Shown here one piece after another: positions 8,665-16,448 of a DNA stretch of 64,000 nt. Position 1 is the first letter of the stretch. The number at the start of each line of letters is the position of its first letter. This stretch comes from UBA4782 sp034429195 (GTDB lineage: Bacteria > Chloroflexota > Anaerolineae > Anaerolineales > Anaerolineaceae): positions 62,001 to 126,000 of the forward strand of contig DAOUGQ010000010.1 in NCBI GenBank assembly GCA_034429195.1, written 5' to 3'. Position numbers and translations under genes: made by a program. The notes below the pieces were generated by a model. It did no database searches and was not told the DNA's origin. It worked only from the letters and a program-made list of their open reading frames with translations.

Positions 8665-9372
8665 GAATATCGATCTTTGTCCTTTCTATTTTGTTTAGAT
8701 TGAATGCCAGTTTTTCTGGTGAGTCATTCAATTAGTTAATCGTTCAACAAAGGTAAAAAGGACATAGCGACAAGGCTTTTAGAAAAATTGTGTGCCTATG
8801 TTTTGCATTCTGATCAACTATATTCTTACATTCAGTCAATACAGCAACGTTACAAAAACGTTACCCATAGATCAATAAATTCCTTCTCCACTAAAAAATA
8901 GAAATGCTGATCAACATTTAGCAAGGAAACAATTCTTCGAATTAATGCAAATATTCTTCTTTTGAAATTTATGTTCCAGGATTAAATTCGATCAAAATAA
9001 AAATTTGGCGATGCAACAGAATTTTCAATCTCACCCACCTCCACATATGAATCCTAGATAACAGATGAACTGTGGAATATTATCTTTATGCGTAATTTTC
9101 CGCAAACCAGGATCTGAACTGCCTGTTTCGTATTAATCAATGATCAAATGAAATTAATTATATCTTCTCAAGAACGAGTTCCGGCTTTTTCGCAATCTAC
9201 TTCTATAAATAAAACAATCAATAAATAATCACCAGGTAACTGATCTTTCGATAGTCGACGTTTTTCTTTATAAGCAATACGATAGTATTGTGTTCGAGAT
9301 TTCCTATTCAACAGAGGATCCACTGTGTATTTGGAAAGAGGAAACAAGAAAAAATGAGGAGTTGTTAGAGAG
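8665..9372. other. Long AT-rich intergenic region between divergent genes
   Basis: About 700 bases without a convincing gene separate the ECF sigma gene from a divergent lipoprotein gene. It contains an 8-bp direct repeat, AACGTTAC, at 8846-8853 and 8857-8864, one helical turn apart, which could be a regulator or ECF promoter element. Nothing else was recognised. Confidence 0.5.
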
Positions 9373-9993
9373 ATGAATCACAGTATGAAGATTTCAATTG
9401 GATTGCTTCTTTTATTTTCTATCCTTTTGGGAAGCTGTTCAGATAAACCTCAAGGTGTGAAATTCACACCTGAAGAAACCGCTGTGCAATTCGTAAAAGA
9501 ATTAACAACAGGAAGTTATTCAATCTATGATAGCTCCGTTGAGGCAATTCAAACAACTACAGTGAATGACATGGTTCTGGTTCTTGTACAGTATAGCGGG
9601 CATAATGTTGAAGGTGGCATTGAGACTTGCGAGGTTGTTCTTGAAATCGAAAAATCAGGGGTCAATGGCTGGAAAGCGAAAAATAGTGCAGGGCTATGCC
9701 ATAAGGTAAATGATCCAACAAACTCAGTTCCAATTACGGTAGTAGGAAGTTGGGGAAATACAACCTTTCTTAAACAAGATTATTCAACAATTTTCGGATC
9801 AATACGCGATTCACAGATTACCAGAATAGTAATCACCTGGGAGGACAATCAAATTCAACAGGCTGAAATTCATGAAAGCACATACCTGGCAGCACGTGAA
9901 GGTAGATTCAGCACGGAGAAAATTGAGGCTTTTAATGATCAGAATGAGATCATATTCACGAATGATTTAAGCCAAGGAAATAAGGAAAAATGA
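9373..9993 (+). CDS. Small lipoprotein of unknown function
   Basis: A 206-residue secreted protein with a clear lipoprotein signal: basic start, hydrophobic run and lipobox ILLGSC with the lipidated cysteine near residue 22. The mature domain is a mixed alpha/beta fold without a named motif. FTPEETAVQFVKELTTGSYSIYDSS resembles the first helix of small NTF2-like extracytoplasmic domains, but this is weak. The gene overlaps the next small gene by 4 bases (ATGA), so both are translated together. No link to the ECF operon on the other strand can be shown. Confidence 0.65.
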   Translation: MNHSMKISIGLLLLFSILLGSCSDKPQGVKFTPEETAVQFVKELTTGSYSIYDSSVEAIQTTTVNDMVLVLVQYSGHNVEGGIETCEVVLEIEKSGVNGWKAKNSAGLCHKVNDPTNSVPITVVGSWGNTTFLKQDYSTIFGSIRDSQITRIVITWEDNQIQQAEIHESTYLAAREGRFSTEKIEAFNDQNEIIFTNDLSQGNKEK

Positions 9994-10214
9994 AGCTATT
10001 CTGGGTTTACAGCTCAGAAGGAGATCTTCCTGTCTTGCAACAGGAAATAAGCCCTGTTAGTACTATCCATTCATTGGATCAAGAAGAATCCTGGGCTGCA
10101 TTTTACCTGGATGATTTGAAATGCAACCTTGAGTTGGATATTGATTTCGGAGAAAAAGGGTATCAAGTTCAAATAAATATAGAAACGAGAGAAGTAGATC
10201 GAAACTCAAAATGA
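9990..10214 (+). CDS. Small hypothetical protein coupled to the upstream lipoprotein
   Basis: A 74-residue acidic protein whose ATG overlaps the stop of the previous gene in ATGA, with AAGGAA just upstream. It has no signal peptide or membrane span; most of it reads as alternating strands (WAAFYLDDLKCNLELDIDFGEKGYQVQINIETREV). The tight overlap and codon use like its neighbours support a real gene, but I recognise no family. Confidence 0.55.
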   Translation: MKLFWVYSSEGDLPVLQQEISPVSTIHSLDQEESWAAFYLDDLKCNLELDIDFGEKGYQVQINIETREVDRNSK

Positions 10215-10309
10215 ATCGAATTCTGCAACCTGATTTACAGAAAAGCATATGCTAGATGGATTTCTTCATCATAATCCGTCATCACAAGAAAATGAGAAGA
10301 GAGTCGACA

Positions 10310-11326
10310 ATGAATTCAAAAACGCAAACAAATCAAACCAAATCGAAAAAAGGAGCAAAAATGCTGTTAAAGATCCTGGCAGTATTTGCTGTAGTAATTG
10401 CAGTATTTCTGCTTTCTGGAACAATCCTTCATGCCACATACTTCAAGGAAAAAAAGGAACAGATAAAACCATATGGACAGCTCATTAATGTGGATGATGG
10501 ACAAATGCATGTTTTTTCAATGGGAAATGGCGAGAAAACAGTTGTATTACTTCCTGGGTTGGGCGTAGCCCTTCCATCTGCAGATTTCTCGCCACTCATG
10601 CGAAAACTAAGCGAAAATTACACGGTAGTGTGTGTTGAATATTTTGGCATCGGCTTTAGTAGTGAGACATCAAAACCTCGAACCGTTGAAAACTATGTTG
10701 AAGAAACAAGGGCTGCATTAACGAAGGCTGGGTTTACACCGCCATTTGTATTAATGCCACATTCAATTTCTGGTGTTTATAGCGAATATTACGCTGCAAA
10801 GTACCCCGAAGAAGTAGAAGCAATCATCGCCCTCGATAGCACCTCTACCGCGTACTATGATGAAATGCCAGACTTTGTAAAAGCGTTGCTTCCCATAGCG
10901 AAAATTCAACAAGCGTTAGGTATCACCTCTCTCCTTGGACCTGTATCAGTAGACAAACAAGATTTGCTTTCCAAAGGATACTTCGAAAAAGAGATTAATG
11001 ATTCGCTAGTATTTGCCGGCTTTACCATGAACGACAACATTTTTGAGCAGCTTTCGAATTCAGCAGAATTCATAAAGCAAACCATGGATCTTCCTTTTCC
11101 GAAATCTATCCCGTACTTCAAAATTATCTCTAAACAAACTTTTGAAACAACAAACGCACAGCTTAAAAAGGCGAATCTGACTCCTCAGCAATATCAATAC
11201 GACCACCTTGCGCGGATTGGCGAACAAGCAAGATTTGAAGTAGTGGATGGCAGCCACTTTATTTACATTACCCAGATAAACCGGATCGTCGAGACCACAA
11301 ATGATGTTTTGCTAGGAAAAAATTGA
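10310..11326 (+). CDS. Membrane-anchored alpha/beta hydrolase
   Basis: A 338-residue protein from the ATG at 10310, chosen because GAAGAGAG stands before it; the frame extends upstream to 10256 without a ribosome site. An N-terminal transmembrane segment (about residues 18-40, LLKILAVFAVVIAVFLLSG) is followed by an alpha/beta hydrolase domain. LLPGLGVALPSADF forms the oxyanion region, PHSISG is the nucleophile elbow with serine, and GSHFIYITQ near the end supplies the histidine. The elbow has His-Ser-Ile-Ser-Gly rather than a strict GxSxG. Substrate is unknown; esterase or C-C hydrolase activity is possible. The active domain probably faces outside the membrane. A second, different hydrolase lies 550 bases downstream. 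Confidence 0.85.
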   Translation: MNSKTQTNQTKSKKGAKMLLKILAVFAVVIAVFLLSGTILHATYFKEKKEQIKPYGQLINVDDGQMHVFSMGNGEKTVVLLPGLGVALPSADFSPLMRKLSENYTVVCVEYFGIGFSSETSKPRTVENYVEETRAALTKAGFTPPFVLMPHSISGVYSEYYAAKYPEEVEAIIALDSTSTAYYDEMPDFVKALLPIAKIQQALGITSLLGPVSVDKQDLLSKGYFEKEINDSLVFAGFTMNDNIFEQLSNSAEFIKQTMDLPFPKSIPYFKIISKQTFETTNAQLKKANLTPQQYQYDHLARIGEQARFEVVDGSHFIYITQINRIVETTNDVLLGKN

Positions 11327-11877
11327 GAGGATATTAGCATGATGAATAACAGCAATACATTACGGCAATCAAATTTCTTTTTAGATTTTAATCACGCAAG
11401 AGACGTCTATAGGAGAATTCGGTAGTCATGTCTGGATGACAGAGGCTGTTTTTGTAGCATCAGGCATTTACAAAGAAGCTCTTAAGCAAGTAAAGTAATG
11501 CAGCACCTTTCGATGAAAATATAATGCCCAACGATACGCCAGGCATGAACAGAAGAAAGCAAACCATCGGCAACTTTGTATCACTGTAGAAGGCTATCCA
11601 TAAGTTGCCTCTTCAGTACTGAAGCTATTTGAGTAAGAAGAATTCAGCTGGAGGAATCATGGCCTTTGGCTTTCCTCTGGAACACCGTTTCACGATCCGC
11701 TCCAACCACAGCCTGGAGCGGATCAATGGAATGACCCATCAGTTAGTTCAAATTTTGGAGAACATTTCAAAACCAGGATCCGATGTCTCCAATCAGCAAT
11801 AATTTTAATCCTGTAATTTTTGGTTTTTCAATTAGAGAAAGAAAATGATTATTTTATTTACACTTGGAGTCTTTATA
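11327..11877. other. Intergenic region with short coding remnants
   Basis: Two short frames look more protein-like than chance. One at about 11391-11498 ends in SIGEFGSHVWMTEAVFVAS followed by GIYKEALKQVK and a stop, with no start or ribosome site. The other, 11659-11802, has an ATG after GGAGG and encodes 47 residues (MAFGFPLEHRFTIRSNHSL...). I recognise neither family. They may be decayed gene fragments, or the second a real small gene. No RNA gene or repeat was seen. Confidence 0.35.
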
Positions 11878-13026
11878 ATGGCAAAAAATAATTTAGAAAG
11901 GCTATTACATCCATCTTTCGCAAGAAAAGGAAAGCAAATTATGTGGATACTCCTTATCATTATCCTGATCTGCTTGTTCATTCCTGTAGGGATATTAATA
12001 ATTTTAAGTCCAGGAAAAGTTGAACCTCTTGTTGATGCATCGGGAAATATTCCTCCCCAAAGTCTTTCAGAGAAAAACTTTGTTACTATCAATAATGTAA
12101 AGCAAGGCATGTTCATCCAGAGCAAAGACGTGTCGCATCCAGTATTGCTATATTTACATGGTGGAATGCCAGATTTCTTCTTGACAAAGAAATATCCAAC
12201 CGGATTGGAAGATATATTCACGATTGTTTGGTGGGAGCAACGCGGTTCTGGTATGTCTTACAGCCCCAATATTCCTCGTGAGTCAATGACCATGGATCAG
12301 TTGATTTCAGACACATTGGCTTTAACGAACTATCTACGCGATCGCTTCAAAAAAGACAAGATTTACATCATGGGTCATTCTGGAGGAACCTTTATTGGCA
12401 TTCAAGCTGCTGCAAAAGCACCCGAGCTTTACTATGCTTATCTTGGCGAAGCACAAATGTCTTACCAATTGAGATCAGAGCAATTGGCTTATGAGTACAT
12501 GCTGCAACAATTTAAATTAAGCGGTAACCAACGAATGGTGCAAAAACTTGAGGCTGCGCCCGTCACTATAGCAGATGGTACACCAGATGGCTATATTAAA
12601 TTACGTGACCCGGCTATGCATTTCCTGGGGATTGGTACCACTCATGATATGGATTCTGTTTTCACCGGGATCTTTCTTCCGTCTCTTGCTATTCAGGAAT
12701 ACACGCTGAAAGAGAAAATCAACATGTGGCGTGCCAAATCTAAGGCTGGAGTGAGCATTGTCTGGAATGAAATGTTGATTACAGATTTGTCTTTAAAAGT
12801 GCCTGAATTGGAAATTCCTGCCTACTTTTTTCATGGCATATATGACTACACCTGTTCTTATACATTAGCAAAAGAGTATTTCGAAAAATTGCAAGCACCA
12901 TTGAAAGGGTTCTATACTTTTGAAAATTCTGCCCATAGCCCCATGTTCGAAGAACCTGAAAAATTACAAAAGATATTGCTGGAAGATGTATTGGTTGGTG
13001 CTAATTCACTCTCTGATGGTAATTGA
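11878..13026 (+). CDS. Membrane-anchored alpha/beta hydrolase (prolyl-aminopeptidase-like)
   Basis: A 382-residue protein from the ATG at 11878, which has GGAG 8 bases upstream; an in-frame ATG at 11845 would add 11 residues. A transmembrane segment (about residues 21-45, WILLIIILICLFIPVGILIIL) anchors it. The hydrolase domain shows the oxyanion HGGMP, the WWEQRGSGMSY loop typical of the proline iminopeptidase branch, the nucleophile elbow MGHSGGTF, a candidate acid in HGIYDYTC and the histidine in NSAHSPMFEEP. Substrate is unknown; the surface-exposed position suggests peptide or ester cleavage outside the cell. It has no clear operon partner. Confidence 0.85.
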   Translation: MAKNNLERLLHPSFARKGKQIMWILLIIILICLFIPVGILIILSPGKVEPLVDASGNIPPQSLSEKNFVTINNVKQGMFIQSKDVSHPVLLYLHGGMPDFFLTKKYPTGLEDIFTIVWWEQRGSGMSYSPNIPRESMTMDQLISDTLALTNYLRDRFKKDKIYIMGHSGGTFIGIQAAAKAPELYYAYLGEAQMSYQLRSEQLAYEYMLQQFKLSGNQRMVQKLEAAPVTIADGTPDGYIKLRDPAMHFLGIGTTHDMDSVFTGIFLPSLAIQEYTLKEKINMWRAKSKAGVSIVWNEMLITDLSLKVPELEIPAYFFHGIYDYTCSYTLAKEYFEKLQAPLKGFYTFENSAHSPMFEEPEKLQKILLEDVLVGANSLSDGN

Positions 13027-13057
13027 ATCAATCAGGCTTCCATTGAATAATTAATCC

Positions 13058-13087
13058 TTGACGGCAAAAAAGAAGTAGTGATAAAAT
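13058..13087 (+). promoter_or_regulatory. Sigma70-type promoter upstream of a possible small RNA
   Basis: TTGACG (13058-13063) and TAAAAT (13082-13087) are separated by 18 bp. Transcription would start near 13094. Confidence 0.55.
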
Positions 13088-13093
13088 TTTTAC

Positions 13094-13260
13094 GCTGAAA
13101 AGCTAGAACAAGGAACGGTGTTTTTGGTATTTAGCCAAGTTGTAATCCATTCGCAAAAGGACGTTGTGTGGGAGAACTTCCGGAACTACGCCTGATTTTG
13201 GTTTAAATCATCAATATCAGGTCACGGAGTTTTCCTCACTCCGTGGCTTTTTTGTTTTAA
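13094..13260 (+). ncRNA. Candidate non-coding RNA of about 165 nt
   Basis: The stretch lies between a good promoter and an intrinsic terminator and has no start codon with a ribosome site. It contains local inverted segments, such as TTGG-TATTTAG-CCAA and an AGAACTTCCGGAACT near-palindrome. Size and setting would fit a 6S-like or other small RNA, but I could not match it to a known RNA family by eye. It could also be the leader of rsgA. Confidence 0.35.
13223..13260 (+). terminator. Intrinsic terminator with T tail
   Basis: CACGGAG (13223-13229) pairs with CTCCGTG (13239-13245), then GC and TTTTTTGTTTT. It is well formed for plus-strand transcripts. Confidence 0.8.
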
Positions 13261-13330
13261 TTTGGCTTCTGCTTTAACCGAAATCTGAAACTTTCTTTGT
13301 TCAATAATGCGGAAACCTTCGAACCACCCA

Positions 13331-13359
13331 CCAGCCACGGAAACCCCGGGCTGGTTTTT
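13331..13359 (+). terminator. Terminator or attenuator directly before rsgA
   Basis: CCAGCC (13331-13336) pairs with GGCTGG (13349-13354), followed by TTTTT. It ends 17 bases before the rsgA start codon, so it could attenuate rsgA transcription or insulate it from upstream. Confidence 0.55.
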
Positions 13360-13376
13360 ATTTAAGGATTGCAACA

Positions 13377-14306
13377 ATGAAACAAACAAATACATCCCCT
13401 CATAATCAGGGGGTTTTGATCAAAATAAATCCACCCATCTATACCGTTTGGGAAGATGGAGAAATAATTAACTGTACTTTATCTTCCAGCTTTCATAGTG
13501 ATCTTGCAGTTGGGGATAAAATCATTTACTTTCGTCATTCTGAAAGTAGAGAATTTATCGGGCGGTTGGAACGCCGGAATTTTCTGGTTCGCAGAGCAGC
13601 TCGCTCCAAACCTTCGAGATATGATCAACCACAGTTTTTAGCTGCCAACCTGGATCTGCTGGTACCAGTATTGGCTGCTCGTGAACCTGCTCCAAAATGG
13701 AACTGGTTGGATCGGTGTCTGGTTTCAGCAGAAGCTTCAGATATTCCTGTTTTAATCTGTATAAATAAAAAAGATCAAGTGGATCAAAGCAACAAAAATA
13801 CCCATCGGGATATTAATGAAGTTTTGGATGAATATCGCAAGGTTGGCTATCCTGTGATTGAGATTAGTGCCCTTACCGGTCAAGGCATGGAGAACCTCCG
13901 GGCAATGTTGACTGGCAAAATTGCTGCCCTATCAGGACAGTCTGGAACTGGAAAAAGCTCGATCCTTAATTTCCTCCAGCCAGCACTCAACATCCGAATT
14001 GGCAGCGTCAGCAAACATACCGGTAAAGGCCGTCACACCACAACCAGTTCAGAATTATTCCTTATGCACGGAGGGGGAATGTTGATGGATACTCCTGGCT
14101 TAAGGGAGTTTGGTCTTTGGGGTTTTGAAGGAGAAGACCTTGCCCAATACTATCCAGAAATGCGCCCGTATCTGGGTACCTGTCGTTTTGGACTCAGTTG
14201 TCGTCATGATGAAGAGCCGGGTTGCGCCATACGTCAGGCTGTCACACGCGGTGAAATCAGCCCATATCGTTATCGAAGTTTTTTGTATCTGACAAAAGAG
14301 AATTAA
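13377..14306 (+). CDS. rsgA: Ribosome small subunit-dependent GTPase A (RsgA/YjeQ)
   Basis: A 309-residue circularly permuted GTPase that tests and releases late-stage 30S ribosomal subunits. It starts with an OB-fold domain (about residues 10-70). The GTPase motifs come in permuted order: G4 NKKD at 130-133, G1 GQSGTGKSS at 187-195, G3 DTPG at 238-241. The C-terminal zinc finger has Cys269, Cys275, His277 and Cys283. The ATG follows AAGGA. The stop is 2 bases before the next gene, an RNHCP-domain protein, so the two form an operon. Length and motifs are typical; identification is firm. Confidence 0.96.
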   Translation: MKQTNTSPHNQGVLIKINPPIYTVWEDGEIINCTLSSSFHSDLAVGDKIIYFRHSESREFIGRLERRNFLVRRAARSKPSRYDQPQFLAANLDLLVPVLAAREPAPKWNWLDRCLVSAEASDIPVLICINKKDQVDQSNKNTHRDINEVLDEYRKVGYPVIEISALTGQGMENLRAMLTGKIAALSGQSGTGKSSILNFLQPALNIRIGSVSKHTGKGRHTTTSSELFLMHGGGMLMDTPGLREFGLWGFEGEDLAQYYPEMRPYLGTCRFGLSCRHDEEPGCAIRQAVTRGEISPYRYRSFLYLTKEN

Positions 14307-14308
14307 AC

Positions 14309-14806
14309 ATGAAAACACACTTTGAATATCAAAAGAACAGCTTATTTCGAAAGCATAAACTTAACCCGCTTAACCACGATTTTTCCTGTATACATTGCCA
14401 TCTACCGGTTTCTGCTTCTGTACTGATCAGCAGAGTTAAAAACCGGAATCATTGTCCATATTGTCTATGGTCACGTCATCTCGATCTTTTTGAACCTGGC
14501 GACCGCTTATCCGCTTGCAAGGCTGGGATGCGCCCAATAGGTCTTACATTTAAGCGCGAAAGAAACCGCTATGCAGCTTCACTGGGTGAATTGATGATCG
14601 TGCATCAGTGTTCTGATTGCGGAAAATTTTCTCTCAATCGTATCGCTGCTGATGATGATTCCACAATGATCCTTACAGTCCTGGAACGCTCACCTGTTTT
14701 AACATCAGAATTACTTGTCTACTTAAAGCACGAAGGCATCGAACTGGTATTTTCCGACAGGGTGACTGAGGTTCAGAAACAACTTGTGGGAGATTTTTTA
14801 GGATAG
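14309..14806 (+). CDS. RNHCP-domain protein (putative zinc-binding, rsgA partner)
   Basis: A 165-residue protein with the signature that names the family: FSCIHCHLPVS, then NRNHCPYCLWSRHLD, and a second CxxC in HQCSDCGKFSLNRIAADDD. Four CxxC-type pairs suggest zinc binding. The RNHCP family has no experimentally defined role that I know of. Its start lies 2 bases after the rsgA stop, so it is co-translated with a ribosome assembly factor; a part in ribosome or RNA metabolism is an inference from that. No membrane segment or signal peptide. Confidence 0.85.
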   Translation: MKTHFEYQKNSLFRKHKLNPLNHDFSCIHCHLPVSASVLISRVKNRNHCPYCLWSRHLDLFEPGDRLSACKAGMRPIGLTFKRERNRYAASLGELMIVHQCSDCGKFSLNRIAADDDSTMILTVLERSPVLTSELLVYLKHEGIELVFSDRVTEVQKQLVGDFLG

Positions 14807-14814
14807 CAATGAGC

Positions 14815-16269
14815 TTATACCTTCCTCGAATTCACAAGGAAAATTTTTATGAATCCCTGAATGTAATCGGGTAATGATCCAACCAGTATAAGAATAAAGA
14901 TATCTGGCATACCTTTTGGCATGTAAGCCAGACTGGTAATGAAATTAAACCGATTGCCATAAAAACCGCTTACCTGCCAAAAAACAACGATCAGAATAGC
15001 CGTTGGGATGATAAAGCTCATCGCAATATCCCATGCTTTTTTCGAAGGTGAATAATTTTGTATTCGTTTCTTCCAATGCCGCAGAGCGAGGAAATTTCGG
15101 GTTTGAAGGATGAGGAGCGCAAGAACAATAATCCCCAGCCCCCATCCCACCCATTTTACTGACCAACCTTGTGAGACAGGTTGCGGAGTGTTTCCTAAAA
15201 TTACCGCTTCTACACTGGAAGTCAGTTGCACGGCGGATACAAAATGGTCAACCTGGTAGCCTTGATTAGTAAGCAAAACAAATGCTCGTTCGCTATTTGG
15301 ATAAATGTTGACTTCAGTGCGAAAGGTCTGGTTTGCACCGCCATGAACGATTTTGGCGCCACTATCAAAGATATACCAGCCCATCCCATATGAACCTGGC
15401 CCAGGTGTTAAAATGCGGTTCATCATTTCTTTTGAAACCAACCCTGAATCACCATTTAGGAAAGCGGCAGCATACTTTGCCATATCCTCCACAGTGGAGA
15501 TGATGAATCCTTCACCAGCCCCGTAAATCGGGATATCTTCGGACATCGGTATCGGAAAGCTAAACACTCGTGAATACCCTCGAGGAATATCGCGGTAAGT
15601 TGTCGTGTCAGCGCTAGAAGAATTCATGCCCAGCGGAAGGAGAATATTTTCTCGCACATATTCAGCATAGGTTTTGCCACTGGCGAGTTCCACAAGGTAT
15701 GAAAGTACACTGTACCCCATATTGAAGTATTGATGCTTCACACCCACCGGAGCAGTAATTTTAGCCTTTGCCAGAGAACGCACCGCCTGTTCAGGTGTGG
15801 CGTCATTGGGAATAAGAACACTAAACCCTGAGTCAGAAAGACCACTCGTATGGTGCAACAGGTGATTGATCGTGATCTGAGATGAAGCTGTTTCATCCGC
15901 TACCCGAAACCAGGGAATATACATCTTAACAGGCGTGTTAAGGTCAAGCTTACCTTGTTCTACTAATTGAGCAATTGCCAATGCAGTAAATGATTTACTT
16001 TGCGAGCCAATCAGCATTTGCGTTTGCGGTGTGACCGGATCGCCATTACCATCTACGCCATAACCCTTTAGATAAACCACCTGATCTTTTTCGATAACCG
16101 CCAGGGCTACTCCTGGCAGTGAATGCTTCGTCATTTGAGCTTCAATCACAGAATCCAGTGTGCTAAAGTTTATTTCAACAGATGTAGCAGAAGGCAAGCT
16201 TATCATATTAATTAGCAAAGGAAAAAGTATTGTTAAAGCAGCCAGTGTAGATGCCAGTATATTTTGCAT
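14815..16269 (-). CDS. Serine hydrolase of the beta-lactamase class C / PBP4 family, membrane-bound
   Basis: A 484-residue protein starting at the ATG at 16269, where GGGAGG gives the ribosome site; the frame extends to 16290 without one. A signal peptide (QNILASTLAALTILFPLLIN) leads into a beta-lactamase-fold domain with the active-site motif SQSK (serine and lysine), a YxN-type YFN and HGG in place of KTG. The C-terminal 130 residues hold about three membrane segments. This architecture is common in secreted D-Ala-D-Ala peptidase or esterase relatives; resistance to beta-lactams should not be assumed. It is convergent with the RNHCP gene, 8 bases apart. Confidence 0.88.
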   Translation of the reverse strand: MQNILASTLAALTILFPLLINMISLPSATSVEINFSTLDSVIEAQMTKHSLPGVALAVIEKDQVVYLKGYGVDGNGDPVTPQTQMLIGSQSKSFTALAIAQLVEQGKLDLNTPVKMYIPWFRVADETASSQITINHLLHHTSGLSDSGFSVLIPNDATPEQAVRSLAKAKITAPVGVKHQYFNMGYSVLSYLVELASGKTYAEYVRENILLPLGMNSSSADTTTYRDIPRGYSRVFSFPIPMSEDIPIYGAGEGFIISTVEDMAKYAAAFLNGDSGLVSKEMMNRILTPGPGSYGMGWYIFDSGAKIVHGGANQTFRTEVNIYPNSERAFVLLTNQGYQVDHFVSAVQLTSSVEAVILGNTPQPVSQGWSVKWVGWGLGIIVLALLILQTRNFLALRHWKKRIQNYSPSKKAWDIAMSFIIPTAILIVVFWQVSGFYGNRFNFITSLAYMPKGMPDIFILILVGSLPDYIQGFIKIFLVNSRKV

Positions 16270-16448
16270 AAAGTCGCCTCCCGCACACAATTATATATGA
16301 AGTAAAAAAAGAGGATTTACCAAAATCTTTATGAAAAATTTACGCGATTACGAATAATTTTATGCTACTGTTGAAAATGGTTTAATGCCTTACTATTTTT
16401 CATACTTTTATAATCGATGTACTGCCCAAAGGGGCTTTTATTTATTGA

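Larger units (their letters stand above)
13027..13376. other. Intergenic region before rsgA with promoter and two terminator-like hairpins
   Basis: The 350 bases hold a sigma70-type promoter (13058-13087), a likely terminator with T tail (13223-13260) and a second hairpin with T tail (13331-13359) only 17 bases before the rsgA ATG. No protein frame fits between promoter and terminator, so a short RNA is likely; see the ncRNA entry. Confidence 0.6.
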
